Assembly: GCA_964396965.1 (NCBI GenBank) | Contig: CAYNGD010000001.1 | Span: 1-64,000 of the forward strand | From: JABMRW01 sp964396965 | Lineage (GTDB): Bacteria > Chloroflexota > Dehalococcoidia > Dehalococcoidales > BS750m-G39 | Length of the DNA stretch: 64,000 bases | Direction: 5' to 3' | Shown: piece by piece, positions 23,841 to 33,303 of the stretch | Numbering within the stretch: the stretch's first letter is position 1 | Layout of the letters: every line of letters begins with the position of its first letter | The notes under the pieces: model-generated | Seen by the model: the letters and a program-made list of their open reading frames with translations, nothing else | Told to the model about the DNA's origin: nothing | Database searches by the model: none | Made by a program: the position numbers and the translations under genes

Positions 23841-24491
23841 TTGCTGAAAGCTGACCTGCATGTTCATACCCAGTACTCTCTGGACTGTAACACGCCTCTG
23901 GAAAAGATAGCCGACCGCTGTATTGAGAAAGGGATAAACTGCGTGGCCATCGCCGACCACGGCACCGCCGAGGGAGCGCTGAAGCTGAAGGAAACAGCGC
24001 CAATTACGATAATCGTCGCCGAGGAAATATTGACCCCCCACGGCGAAATCATGGGCATGTTCCTGAAGGAGACCATACCCAGTGGGCTACCGGTGGCCGA
24101 GACCATCGCCCGCATCAAAGCCCAGGACGGGCTGATCTGTATCCCCCACCCCTTCGACTTCTTCCGCCAGTCGGCGCTGCGCAGCAACGTAATTGAGGAA
24201 ATTGCCGACCAGATTGATATCGTCGAGGTGCTCAACGCCCGTATTATGCTCCCCCAGAACCTAGTCAAAGCCCGAGCCTTCGCCCGGAAACACAATATCG
24301 TCCCGAGCGCCGGCAGCGACGCCCACACCCTCCGGGAGATAGGCAACGCCTACGTTGAAATGCCCGAGTTTACCGGAAAAGACGACTTCCTCGATGCCCT
24401 GCGCCAGGGCAAAATCCGCGGGCACATGACCAACCCCGCCATCCACTTCGCCAGTATCTGGACCAAGCTGAGAAAGCGATGGCTAGGCTAA
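23841..24491 (+). CDS. PHP-domain phosphoesterase
   Basis: 216 aa, TTG start 5 bp after efp. The PHP metal-binding motifs are complete: ADLHVHTQYSLDC (first His pair), AIADHGTAEGA, a PHGEIMG segment, CIPHPFDFFR and SAGSDAHTLREIG near the C-terminus. Such stand-alone proteins hydrolyse phosphate esters (for example nucleoside 5',3'-bisphosphates), but the substrate here is unknown. Its 3' end overlaps the next gene by 13 bp, so the two are translationally coupled. Confidence 0.85.
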   Translation: MLKADLHVHTQYSLDCNTPLEKIADRCIEKGINCVAIADHGTAEGALKLKETAPITIIVAEEILTPHGEIMGMFLKETIPSGLPVAETIARIKAQDGLICIPHPFDFFRQSALRSNVIEEIADQIDIVEVLNARIMLPQNLVKARAFARKHNIVPSAGSDAHTLREIGNAYVEMPEFTGKDDFLDALRQGKIRGHMTNPAIHFASIWTKLRKRWLG

Positions 24492-25285
24492 AGCCGGTAC
24501 AGAAGCTGGGCTGGTTCTCCACCGGACGGGACAAGGCCGCCCGGGACCTGCTCACCGTTGCCCAGCAGAGCATCGCCCTGGGCGAGATACAGGCCGAGAT
24601 TGCCTTCGTCTTTTGCAACCGCGAGCCCGGCGAATCGAAGCAGAGTGATATGTTCCACCGGCTGGTCAAAAGCTACGGGCTGCCCCTCATCACCCTTCCC
24701 TCACGCAGTTTTAAAGCCAGCCGGGGGGAGGGGTGGCGGCTTGAATATGACCGAGAGGTTATGAAGCGGCTGGAGGAGTTCGAGGCCGACCTGAGCGTCC
24801 TGGCCGGCTACATGCTCATCGTCGGCGAAGAGATGTGCCACAAATACGATATGATCAACCTCCACCCAGCGGCCCCGGGCGGGCCCAAGGGCAGCTGGCA
24901 GGAGGTAATCTGGCAGTTAATCGAAACCAAAGCTGAAGAGACCGGGGTGATGATGCACCTGGTCAGCCCAAAGCTGGACGAGGGGCCCCCGGTAGCCTAC
25001 TGCACCTTCTCCATAAGGGGCGAGCCCTTTGATAGATACTGGCGGGAGATAGAGGGGCGGCCGGTTAACGAGATCAAGAAAACACAGGGGGAGAGCAACC
25101 GCCTCTTCAAGCTCATCCGCAAGCAGGGGCTGGCCCGGGAGTTCCCCCTGATAATCGCCACCCTCAAGGCCTTCAGCCGGGGCAAGGTGAGGATAAGGAA
25201 GGGCAAGGTGGTCGGTGCTGACGGCCGGGCCATAAAGGGTTATAATCTAACCTGCGAGATAGACAAATTATTAAAGAAAAGCTAG
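24479..25285 (+). CDS. PurN-like formyltransferase-family protein
   Basis: 268 aa. It has the formyltransferase fold of glycinamide ribonucleotide transformylase: FVFCNREPGE early, then LAGYMLIVGEEMC, and the catalytic triad Asn/His in MINLHPAAPGGPKG and Asp in SPKLDEGPPVAY. It is longer than PurN (about 200 aa), with a C-terminal extension (about residues 185-268) rich in basic residues. The family also includes methionyl-tRNA and sugar formyltransferases, so the acceptor substrate is uncertain. It may act with the overlapping PHP gene. Confidence 0.75.
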   Translation: MARLKPVQKLGWFSTGRDKAARDLLTVAQQSIALGEIQAEIAFVFCNREPGESKQSDMFHRLVKSYGLPLITLPSRSFKASRGEGWRLEYDREVMKRLEEFEADLSVLAGYMLIVGEEMCHKYDMINLHPAAPGGPKGSWQEVIWQLIETKAEETGVMMHLVSPKLDEGPPVAYCTFSIRGEPFDRYWREIEGRPVNEIKKTQGESNRLFKLIRKQGLAREFPLIIATLKAFSRGKVRIRKGKVVGADGRAIKGYNLTCEIDKLLKKS

Positions 25286-25302
25286 GGGAAAAGAGAGTCC
25301 AG

Positions 25303-25452
25303 CCCGATTTTTAGAGTACGTATTAATTCCCACCCTCCCACCCTATAGAAGTGACATTTCTATCAATTTCTCCTTAAGGGGTGGGGGTAAAGAGATGTAA
25401 AGAGGCGAAGCCTTTTGGGTGGGTATGGGGAAAAAACACCCGAAAAGAAGGG
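25303..25452. repeat. Dispersed inverted-repeat element, copy R4
   Basis: A short copy. Left end CCCGATTTTTAGAGTACG, then TTCCCACCCTCCCACCC. Right end GGGTGGGTATGGGGAAAAAAC. Left hairpin AGAAGT-GAC-ATTTCT (one G-T wobble) and right hairpin AGAGGC-GAA-GCCTTT. The end of the element supplies the GGGGGAGAGG ribosome-binding region of the next gene. Confidence 0.75.
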
Positions 25453-25469
25453 GGAGAGGTAAAGAGCTA

Positions 25470-26462
25470 ATGGCCAACTTTATCTGCTTCGACCTAGAAG
25501 GTCCCCTATCACCCCAGGACAACGCCTACGAGCTGATGAAGCTTTTCCCCGACGGCGACAGGGTCTTCGAGGTCATCAGCCGCTACGACGACCTGCTGAC
25601 CCTGGAAAATAGAGAGGACTACGAGCCAGGGGACACCCTCGCCCTCATCGTGCCCTTCCTGATAGTGCACAATATCTCCGCGGAGAACATCACCGAACTG
25701 GCGACCAAAGCCAGCCTTACCGGCGGCGCCCATAAGCTCATCGCCTGGCTGCAGTATAACGGCTGGAAGGTCTTCTGCATCAGCACCAGCTACGAGCAGT
25801 ACGCCTATCACATCACCCAGAAGTTGGACATCTACGCCCACAACGTCGCCTACACCTCTCTCCCTCTGGACAGGCTCCGGGCCAGCTTGAGCCCGGAAGA
25901 GAAAGAGCTGGTGCGAAAGGCGGAAGAGGAAATGCTGACCATGAAGCCGGTTGACGACGACGACAGAATCAAGAGCAGTCTAGACAGGTTCTTCTGGGAG
26001 AGGCTGCCCCAAACCGACCTCGGCGCTGCTATCAAAGAGGTGAAGCCTGTCGGCGGCAGGCGCAAGGTGGCCGCCCTGAATAGCTTCGCCGATAAATACC
26101 TGGAGCCGCTGTCCAGCTGGGTGGTCATCGGCGACAGCATCACCGACTTCAGGATGCTCCAGGCGGTGGAGGAGAAAAAAGGGCTGGCCATCGCCTTTAA
26201 CGCCAACGAGTACGCCCTGCCCTACGCCAGCATGGGCCTGGCCTCCGCCAACATCAGCGACCTGCAGCCGGTGCTGGAGGCCTGGCAGAAGAAAAAGCGG
26301 GGCTGGACGGAGAGGGTGGTCAAATACAAGGAGAGATGGCGGGGCAAGGAGGATAATTTCTACTTCCACTGGCTGGTTGGTCGAAAGGACTTAGACCCCG
26401 TTATCGAGATTCATAAGAAGTACCGACGAATGGTCAGGGAGGAAGCCGCCGAGCTGGGGTGA
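25470..26462 (+). CDS. HAD-superfamily hydrolase
   Basis: 330 aa from the ATG at 25470 (MANFICFDLEG) with GGGGGAGAGG upstream; 17 upstream codons are open but fall in the repeat element. HAD motif I is FDLEGPLS (Glu replaces the second Asp of DxD), motif II is around SYEQYA, and motif III/IV is VVIGDSITDFRML. A large cap domain lies between. It is probably a phosphatase, but an altered second Asp weakens that call. It is followed 4 bp later by a PfkB kinase, hinting at a small sugar or nucleoside phosphate pathway. Confidence 0.75.
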   Translation: MANFICFDLEGPLSPQDNAYELMKLFPDGDRVFEVISRYDDLLTLENREDYEPGDTLALIVPFLIVHNISAENITELATKASLTGGAHKLIAWLQYNGWKVFCISTSYEQYAYHITQKLDIYAHNVAYTSLPLDRLRASLSPEEKELVRKAEEEMLTMKPVDDDDRIKSSLDRFFWERLPQTDLGAAIKEVKPVGGRRKVAALNSFADKYLEPLSSWVVIGDSITDFRMLQAVEEKKGLAIAFNANEYALPYASMGLASANISDLQPVLEAWQKKKRGWTERVVKYKERWRGKEDNFYFHWLVGRKDLDPVIEIHKKYRRMVREEAAELG

Positions 26463-26466
26463 TGCC

Positions 26467-27423
26467 ATGAAAATAAAAATAGTCGGGCTGGGGGCGTTGA
26501 ATATAGACCATATCTATACGGTAGCCACCATCCTCGACGACGGTGAGGCGGTGGTGGAGAAAGCCGAATCATATCCCGGCGGTTCAGCGGCCAACACCAT
26601 CTACGGGCTGGGGAAGCTGGAAATAAACGCTGCCTTCTGCGGCGCCGTCGGCAGTGATGACGAGGGCAGGATATTACTCGATGATTTCAAAAAGGTTGGG
26701 GTGGACACCAGCCGGATAAAATTCAAGACAAAAGCCGGAACCGGCCAGGTTATAGGCTTAAGCGCCAAGGGTGGTAAGCGCTCACTCTATGTCCTGCCCG
26801 GCGCCAACAGCCGACTCACCATTAAGGATATAGACCCGGGCTATATCAACGGGGCGGATATTTTACACCTTTCTTCTTTCGCCGACGACAGGCAGTTCAA
26901 GCTGTCGCTGGAGCTAGTAGAAAAGTTAGATGAGCCGGTAAAGCTCAGCTTTGCCCCCGGCGCCCTCTACGCTGCTAAAGGTCTCAAAGCGCTGACGCCA
27001 GTCCTGCGCCGCAGCCACATCCTTTTCATCAACCGGGACGAGATAGAACAGCTTACCGGGGCGGATGTCCTCGAGGGGGCGGCAAGGTGCATTAAGCAGG
27101 GCTGCCGGATAGTGGCCGTCACCCTGGGCAGAGGGGCTGAAATAAAGAACACCGCCGCCAGCGCCTATATTAGAGATGCCAAGAACGAATATATTATCAA
27201 ACCGTCAGACACCGGGACGATAGCCGATACCACCGGCGCCGGCGATGCCTTCGCCTGCGGCTTTCTTTACGGAACGGTCAACAACAAAGACTTGGAGGAG
27301 TGTGGGCGGCTGGGCGATATTGTTGCCCACTTCTGCATCGGTAAAACGGGGGCCAGGGAGGGTCTGCCCACCCTGAAGCAACTGGCTGGTCGCTACCTTG
27401 AGCTCTATCAGAAAGAGCTCTAG
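26467..27423 (+). CDS. PfkB-family carbohydrate/nucleoside kinase
   Basis: 318 aa. Ribokinase-like fold with the first signature GGSAANTIYGLGKL (sugar binding) and the second signature DTTGAGDAFACGF with the catalytic Asp. FINRDEIEQLTG is the usual ATP-side block. The substrate is not identifiable: ribose, adenosine, fructose phosphate and others are possible. Translation starts 4 bp after the HAD gene. Its stop codon abuts that of clpP with no intergenic base, tail to tail. Confidence 0.85.
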   Translation: MKIKIVGLGALNIDHIYTVATILDDGEAVVEKAESYPGGSAANTIYGLGKLEINAAFCGAVGSDDEGRILLDDFKKVGVDTSRIKFKTKAGTGQVIGLSAKGGKRSLYVLPGANSRLTIKDIDPGYINGADILHLSSFADDRQFKLSLELVEKLDEPVKLSFAPGALYAAKGLKALTPVLRRSHILFINRDEIEQLTGADVLEGAARCIKQGCRIVAVTLGRGAEIKNTAASAYIRDAKNEYIIKPSDTGTIADTTGAGDAFACGFLYGTVNNKDLEECGRLGDIVAHFCIGKTGAREGLPTLKQLAGRYLELYQKEL

Positions 27424-28035
27424 CTACTTCTTCTCCTCTTTGGGCTTGGCCAGGATTTCATCGATGAGGCCGTACTCCACCGCCTGCTCCGGGTTGAGGT
27501 AAAAGTCCCGGTCGGTATCGTGGGTTATCTTCTCCAGCGTCTGGCCGGTATGCTTGACCAGTATGCTGCGAATCAGCTCCTGCATACGCATAATCTCGCG
27601 GGCGGCAATGGCAACATCGGCGGCCTGTCCCTGGGCGCCACCAAAGGCCTGGTGCAGGTGGATGGTAGCATTGGGCAGGGCGTAGCGCTTGCCCTTGGTC
27701 CCGGCACAGAGCAGCACCGTGGCCATACTGGCGGTCATGCCGACGCAGATGGTGGAAACATCAGGACGTATCAGCTGCATGGTATCGTAGATGGCCAGAC
27801 CGGAGCTGATAACCCCGCCGGGACTCTGGATATACATATTAATGTCTTTATCCGGGTCCTCCCGCTCCAGGTAGAGAAGCTGAGCGATGATGACGTTGGC
27901 CACCTGGTCGGTAATCGGGGTAAACAGCATGACGATGCGCTCTTTAAGCAGCAGCGAGTATATATCCCAGTACTTTTCCCCCCTCGGCCCGCTCTCAACC
28001 ACGCCGGGTATTATATTGGTCGGTTGTACATTCAT
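27424..28035 (-). CDS. clpP: ATP-dependent Clp protease proteolytic subunit
   Basis: 203 aa. The catalytic triad is S103 (GMTASMATVLL), H128 (IHLHQAFGG) and D177 (DTDRDFYL), all offset by six from E. coli ClpP. The N-terminal propeptide is short. It forms the tetradecamer that degrades proteins handed on by ClpX/ClpA. No clpX follows in this window. It is separated from tig by a molybdopterin oxidoreductase gene. Confidence 0.95.
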   Translation of the reverse strand: MNVQPTNIIPGVVESGPRGEKYWDIYSLLLKERIVMLFTPITDQVANVIIAQLLYLEREDPDKDINMYIQSPGGVISSGLAIYDTMQLIRPDVSTICVGMTASMATVLLCAGTKGKRYALPNATIHLHQAFGGAQGQAADVAIAAREIMRMQELIRSILVKHTGQTLEKITHDTDRDFYLNPEQAVEYGLIDEILAKPKEEKK

Positions 28036-28080
28036 CTCTCTTCTCCCGCTATCTTTTTGTGGTTACTTCTAAATTATAAA

Positions 28081-30117
28081 CTATTCCCCGATTTTTCGCA
28101 CCCGGCAGAGTACGGTCTTGAAGGCGGGGTAGCCGGAGATGGGGTCGGGTGGGTCGAAAGCGGTGAGCAGGTTGGCGTTGGCCTCCTCCCAGCCGTGCTG
28201 AATGCTCAAGACGCCGGGCGGGACTTCATCGGTGACCCTGGCCTTCAGGGTGAGGCTCCCTTTGGGTGACTCCAGCAACACCGGCTCGCCATCAGTAATG
28301 CCGAGTTTTTCGGCTGACTCGGGGTTAATCTCCACCAGCGGTCCGGGCACCAGCTTCCTGAGCCTGGCCAGTTGGCGGAAGCCGGAGTGGGTGAAGGCGA
28401 TGGTCCTGGTGCCGGTGATCAGGGTGAAGGGATAGGCCGGGTCTTCCGGCGGCGGGGTGAAGGTGGGCAGGGGGTCATAGCCGTAGTCGGCCAGCGTCGG
28501 TGAGAATATCTCCACCTTCCCCGACGGGGTGCTAAACCCTTCCTGCTCGTATTTGCGCTGGCGGTCAAGCCGGTGGTACATTATGCCGCCGGGGTTTTTC
28601 TCAAGCTGCTCCAGACTAACCCCGGAAGGCTCCAGCAGATAGCGGAAAAGCTCATCGGCGCTCTGCCAGGGGAAATAGTCGCTGTAGCCTACCTTGCGGC
28701 CAAGCTCGGCCCACAGCCGCCAGTCCTCCAGACATTCACCCGGAGGCTCAACTACCTTGTCGCTCACCGCCACCAGCGGTAGCCCCTTGGAGGTGTAGTC
28801 GGTAAGTATTTTTCTCTCCAGGAAGGCGGCGGCGGGGAGGAAAATATCGGCCAGCCTGGCCGTCTCGGTCATAAAAAGGTCGGATACCACCAGCAAGTCA
28901 AGCTTCTCCAGCGCCCGTCTGACCTTTTTACTATCGGGCCAGGTGAGGGCGGGGTTACAGGCCTGAACGATGATAGCCTTGACCGGATAGGGCTGGCTAG
29001 TAATTATTGCCTCGGCTACCGGCATGGCCGTTGTCTGACCGGCAAACTTGCCGAATATAGGATAGCGGGCACCGATAGCCTCGTCAACGGAGACCCTCCC
29101 CTTGATTCTGGTACTGGCCTGTACCAGCGAGGGGTTATAGACGTTCCCGCCGGTGACATCAAGGTTGCCGGTGACGGCGACCAGAATCGAAATAGCCCGG
29201 CTGTTCTGCACACCGTTAACACAGTGATCCAGGGCCACATCCTGACTGATGGTCGCCGGCCTGGCGGCGGCATACATACGGGCAAACTGCCTGATCTGAG
29301 CCGCCGGGACGCTAGTGATTTTGGCTACCGCCTCCGGTGGGTAGGCTTTGACGTGCTCGGCCAGTTTATCGAAGCCGAGCGTCCAGCGCTCAACAAACTC
29401 TTTATCATATAGCTTCTCGCCGATGATGACATTGAGCAGGCCCAGCGCCAGGGCGCAGTCGGTGCCGGGCTTTACCCGGATATGAAGGTCGGCCCGCTTG
29501 GCCAGTGGGGTAGTCCTGGGGTCAACCACAATTAGCTTAGCCCCCCGCTTCCGGGCGGCCCGAATATCCACCTCCTCGCCTATCTTGGACTGCTGGGGGT
29601 TATGCCCCCAGACGACGGCGCACCGGGTATTTTCATAGCTCGGCATCAGGGGCAGTCTCCGGCTGCTTATCGACAGTCCGTGCCCTATCGCCCGGGCCAC
29701 AAAACAAAGGGAAGACCCCGAGGTAAAGTTAGGTGTCCTGAAAAGGCTGCAGAACCTGGCCGCCACCCCCGATAGTTCCGTGCCGACGGTAGGCTCACCC
29801 AGGTGCACCTCCACCGCTTTGGCACCGTAACGCTCCCTTATCTCGACCAGCTTATCGGCAATAATATCGAGGGCTTCATCCCAGGAGACTTCACGCCACT
29901 CCCCGTTGACCTTCCTCATGGGGTGGGTGATTCGCTCCGGGGAATAGAGCCATTCGGCCATGGCGGTTGCTTTGACACAGAGGCGATTGACCGGGTGCTC
30001 CCGCATCGGGGTGACTTTGACCAGCCGTCCGTTATCGACATGGGCATCCATCCCGCAGCAGCTTGAGCACATGCGGCAGATGCTCTTCACCACCCGGGAA
30101 CTATTCTTGGGGGGCAT
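28081..30117 (-). CDS. Molybdopterin oxidoreductase (DMSO reductase superfamily)
   Basis: 678 aa. The N-terminal [4Fe-4S] site is CRMCSSCCGM plus a distant Cys (NRLCVKA). The large molybdopterin domain follows (VSWDEALDIIADKLVEIR, VVWGHNPQQSK, VVDPRTTPLAKRADLHI, KPGTDCALALGLLNVII), with the C-terminal MGD-binding domain from about residue 575 (LVEINPESAEKLGITDGEP). The metal ligand is probably the Cys in SGSSLCFVAR. No Tat signal is present, so it is cytoplasmic. Formate dehydrogenase, thiosulfate/polysulfide reductase and acetylene-hydratase-like enzymes share this layout, and I cannot choose. Its start overlaps the tig end by 17 bp. Confidence 0.85.
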   Translation of the reverse strand: MPPKNSSRVVKSICRMCSSCCGMDAHVDNGRLVKVTPMREHPVNRLCVKATAMAEWLYSPERITHPMRKVNGEWREVSWDEALDIIADKLVEIRERYGAKAVEVHLGEPTVGTELSGVAARFCSLFRTPNFTSGSSLCFVARAIGHGLSISSRRLPLMPSYENTRCAVVWGHNPQQSKIGEEVDIRAARKRGAKLIVVDPRTTPLAKRADLHIRVKPGTDCALALGLLNVIIGEKLYDKEFVERWTLGFDKLAEHVKAYPPEAVAKITSVPAAQIRQFARMYAAARPATISQDVALDHCVNGVQNSRAISILVAVTGNLDVTGGNVYNPSLVQASTRIKGRVSVDEAIGARYPIFGKFAGQTTAMPVAEAIITSQPYPVKAIIVQACNPALTWPDSKKVRRALEKLDLLVVSDLFMTETARLADIFLPAAAFLERKILTDYTSKGLPLVAVSDKVVEPPGECLEDWRLWAELGRKVGYSDYFPWQSADELFRYLLEPSGVSLEQLEKNPGGIMYHRLDRQRKYEQEGFSTPSGKVEIFSPTLADYGYDPLPTFTPPPEDPAYPFTLITGTRTIAFTHSGFRQLARLRKLVPGPLVEINPESAEKLGITDGEPVLLESPKGSLTLKARVTDEVPPGVLSIQHGWEEANANLLTAFDPPDPISGYPAFKTVLCRVRKIGE

Positions 30118-31396
30118 CCTGGGGACCTCCGGCTATCTCCACCAGCCGCCGGACTGTCTTCTGAGTGGCCAGCATCTGGGCCATTGAGTCGCGGACCCGG
30201 GGCGAGTTTATCCTCTCCTTCATCTCCGCCGTATTCTCGGCGCCCTGAACCATCTTTTCCAGCTCGGCAGTTATCTCTTTGTCAGTGACCTCAATCTTCT
30301 CCGCCTCGGCCACCCTGCCCAGCACCAGGGAGCGGGTCACCCGCCTGACGGCGACCGGGCGCATCTCCTCCCGCATCTCATCCTCTTTTTTATTAATCTG
30401 GCTCAAATACTCCTCCACCCCTATTCCACTCCCCTCAAGCCACCTCGCCTGCTGCTCCATAAGGTGCTCCATCTCCGCCTCGACCAGAACCGGCGGGAAC
30501 TCAACCTTACTAATGTCAACCACGGCGTCAATAACCTTTTCCTCAAAGGCCTCTCTCGTCCTCTGCTCCGCCTGAAGGTGTAGATTTTTGGCCAGCTGTG
30601 CCTTAAGCGCCGCCATGGTCTTAAACTCGGGGCTGACCAGCCGGGCGAACTCGCTGTCCAGCTTGGGCAGGTGCGGCTGCTTTATCTCGCTGACCTTCAC
30701 CTTGAAGCTGGCCTCCTTACCCGCCAGCTCAGATTTTGAATAGTCCTCAGGGAGCTTGAGTTTAAACTCCTTCTCCCCGCCGATTTCCATACCCACCAGC
30801 TGTTCGGCAAAGCCGGGGACGGGCAGGGTCTGGCCGGACACAACCTGGTACTGGGCCCCTGGCTGGTTGATAAAGGGCTTGCCCTCCGCCTGGCTTGTGA
30901 CATCCATGGTGACCAGGTCATCAAAGGCCACCGGGCGCTCCACCGGCTCCCAGGTGCCGTGCTGGCGGCGCAGCTGCTCGATGGCGGCGTCAACATCGGC
31001 CTTGGTCACCTCCGACTTTTCCGGGGCCAGCCTGAGGCTCTTATAGTCGCCTAGCTCAACGGTTGGCTTGAGTGGCACCACCGCGGTGAAGACCACCGGC
31101 TCGGTCTGGACGACCTCAATCTCAGGGTTGGCGATAGCCTCAATCTGCTGCTCTTTCAGCGCCTGCTGATAGACATCGGGGAGCAGATTATTGAGGGCGT
31201 CCTCCATGAGGCTCTCCCTGCCGATATAGCGCTCCAGCACCACCCTGGGCGCCTTGCCCTGTCGGAAGCCGGGAATCTTGGCTTTCTGAACCAGCCGGCG
31301 GTAGGCCTGCTCCAGCGACTTCTCTACCTCGGGTTTCTCCAGTTCAATGCGTAAAAAGACCTGATTGTTCTCTTCCTTCTCTCTGGTGACTTTCAT
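30101..31396 (-). CDS. tig: Trigger factor
   Basis: 431 aa. Ribosome-bound chaperone and peptidyl-prolyl isomerase. The ribosome-binding tail signature is KAKIPGFRQGKAPRVVLERYIG near residues 37-58. The FKBP-like domain is about 155-240 (DLVTMDVTSQAEGKPF, FAEQLVGMEIGGEKEF), and the C-terminal helical arms follow. It starts with ATG overlapping the aspS stop by 4 bp and behind AGAGGAAAG. It is normally followed by clpP; here another gene intervenes. Confidence 0.96.
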   Translation of the reverse strand: MKVTREKEENNQVFLRIELEKPEVEKSLEQAYRRLVQKAKIPGFRQGKAPRVVLERYIGRESLMEDALNNLLPDVYQQALKEQQIEAIANPEIEVVQTEPVVFTAVVPLKPTVELGDYKSLRLAPEKSEVTKADVDAAIEQLRRQHGTWEPVERPVAFDDLVTMDVTSQAEGKPFINQPGAQYQVVSGQTLPVPGFAEQLVGMEIGGEKEFKLKLPEDYSKSELAGKEASFKVKVSEIKQPHLPKLDSEFARLVSPEFKTMAALKAQLAKNLHLQAEQRTREAFEEKVIDAVVDISKVEFPPVLVEAEMEHLMEQQARWLEGSGIGVEEYLSQINKKEDEMREEMRPVAVRRVTRSLVLGRVAEAEKIEVTDKEITAELEKMVQGAENTAEMKERINSPRVRDSMAQMLATQKTVRRLVEIAGGPQDAPQE

Positions 31397-33189
31397 CTTT
31401 CCTCTCTCAGACGCAGGTGCAGCTCGGCCAGCTGCTGCTCGCTCACCGACGATGGGGCATCGAAGGTCATATCGACGGCGGCCTGGTTCTTGGGGAAGGC
31501 GATGACCTCACGTATGGTCTCCTCCCCCGCCAGCAGCATGATGATGCGGTCAAGGCCGAGGGCGATGCCGCCGTGGGGGGGCGCCCCATACCGGAACGCC
31601 TCCAGCATGTGGCCGAAGCGGGCGTCAATCTCTTTATCACTGTAGCCCAGCAGGCTGAATATCTTTCTCTGCATCTCGGCGGTGTGAATCCTGATACTGC
31701 CGCCGCCGAGCTCGTAGCCGTTGCCAACGATATCGTAGTGCTGGCCGCGCACCTTCTCCGGGGCGCTCTCCAGCAGGGGAATATCCTCCTCCCGGGGGGC
31801 GGTAAAGGGGTGGTGCTCCGAGTCCCAGCGCTTGAGCTCATCATCCCAGCGTAATAGGGGGAAATTCTGGACGAAGGCCAGGGCGAACAGCCTGGGGTCG
31901 GCCAGCTTGAGGCGGCGGGCCATCTCCAGGCGCAGCTCGCCCAGTGCCGTCTCAACCAGCCTTTGATTGCCGGCGACGATGAGCAAAAGGTCTCCACGCT
32001 CTGCCCCCAGGAGCTGAGCCATCTGCCTGACCTGCCCTATAGTCAAAAAGCGGGCGGCGGCTGATTTCACCTCCTCCATGGTCAGAGCGCTTAAATCACC
32101 GCCCTCGGTACCCAGCGATAACGTCAATAGTCCGGCAGCACCCAGCGCCTGGACGAACCTGTTCAGCTCATCGAGCTGGTGGCGGCTGTAGCCGCCGCAG
32201 CCGGGGGCATTTATGCCCTTGACTTTGCCCCCTTTAGCGATAGCGTCTTTGAAAACGGCGAAGTCGGTCTTACCGGCAATCTCGGTCAGGTCAGCCAGCT
32301 CCATACCGAAGCGGAGGTCGGGCTTATCGGTGCCGTAGCGCTCCATCGCCTCGGCGAAGCTGAGGCGGGGGAAGGGCTTTATCAATCTCATATCGGGCCT
32401 GATATTCTCCACCAGCGCCGTGAACAGCTCCTCCATCAGCTTTAAGATGTCGTCCACCTCAATAAAGCTCATCTCAATGTCAAGCTGGGTGAACTCGGGC
32501 TGGCGGTCGGCGCGGGTGTCCTCGTCGCGGAAGCACTTGGCAACCTGATAATATTTCTCCATCCCGGCCACCATCAGCAGCTGCTTCATCTGCTGGGGGG
32601 ACTGGGGGAGGGCGTAGAACTTCCCCGGCTGGACGCGGCTGGGCACTAAATAATCGCGGGCCCCTTCTGGGGTGCTCTTGGTCAGAATCGGCGTCTCGAT
32701 GTCAAGAAAGCCGTGGGCATCCATAAAATCGCGAATAAACTTAATCACCCGGTGGCGGAGAGCTAAATTCTGCCTCATCTGGGGACGGCGCAGGTCTAAA
32801 TAACGGTATTTTAGCCTCAGGCTCTCCTCAACCTCGACCTCCTCGTTGATATAGAAGGGCGGCGTCTTGGAGGCATTGAGTATCCTGGCGCTTTGGGCGA
32901 TGACCTCAACATCGCCGGTGGGCAGCTTGGGATTCTCCGTCCCTTTAGGGCGCCGGGAGACCTGGCCGGCTACCTGGACGACGTACTCGCTGCGCATCTT
33001 GTTAGCTATCTTATGGCATTCGGTTGAAGTCTCCGGGTCAAAGACGACCTGGGTGATGCCTTCTCTGTCCCGCAGGTCAATGAATATCAGCCCGCCGTGG
33101 TCGCGGCGGCGGTCAACCCAGCCCGCCAGCGTCACTTCGGCGCCGGCATCTTCTTTTCTGAGTTCGCCGCAGCTATGGTCTTTTAACAA
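31393..33189 (-). CDS. aspS: Aspartyl-tRNA synthetase
   Basis: 598 aa, TTG start with GGAG five bases upstream. The N-terminal OB-fold anticodon domain is VTLAGWVDRRRDHGGLIFIDLRD. The class II core motif 2 is FRDEDTRADRQPEFTQLD, and motif 3 is GIALGLDRIIMLLAG. The bacterial GAD insertion domain (about 310-420) is present, giving the normal bacterial length. It is the first gene of aspS-tig-(Mo enzyme)-clpP. Whether it is discriminating or also charges tRNA-Asn cannot be read here. Confidence 0.96.
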   Translation of the reverse strand: MLKDHSCGELRKEDAGAEVTLAGWVDRRRDHGGLIFIDLRDREGITQVVFDPETSTECHKIANKMRSEYVVQVAGQVSRRPKGTENPKLPTGDVEVIAQSARILNASKTPPFYINEEVEVEESLRLKYRYLDLRRPQMRQNLALRHRVIKFIRDFMDAHGFLDIETPILTKSTPEGARDYLVPSRVQPGKFYALPQSPQQMKQLLMVAGMEKYYQVAKCFRDEDTRADRQPEFTQLDIEMSFIEVDDILKLMEELFTALVENIRPDMRLIKPFPRLSFAEAMERYGTDKPDLRFGMELADLTEIAGKTDFAVFKDAIAKGGKVKGINAPGCGGYSRHQLDELNRFVQALGAAGLLTLSLGTEGGDLSALTMEEVKSAAARFLTIGQVRQMAQLLGAERGDLLLIVAGNQRLVETALGELRLEMARRLKLADPRLFALAFVQNFPLLRWDDELKRWDSEHHPFTAPREEDIPLLESAPEKVRGQHYDIVGNGYELGGGSIRIHTAEMQRKIFSLLGYSDKEIDARFGHMLEAFRYGAPPHGGIALGLDRIIMLLAGEETIREVIAFPKNQAAVDMTFDAPSSVSEQQLAELHLRLREER

Positions 33190-33268
33190 ACTTTTCTCCG
33201 CTCGAAGTTAAAATACTCCCTGTGATTATAGCTGATGGCGCTCTAGGCTTCAACATAAATACATAAAT

Positions 33269-33297
33269 TTGACTTTCAGCTATAAATCCTATAGAAT
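33269..33297 (+). promoter_or_regulatory. Promoter of the homocysteine operon
   Basis: TTGACT (33269-33274), 17-bp spacer, TAGAAT (33292-33297). The predicted start is near 33304, giving a leader of about 260 nt before the first long gene. Confidence 0.7.
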
Positions 33298-33303
33298 ATT
33301 TTT

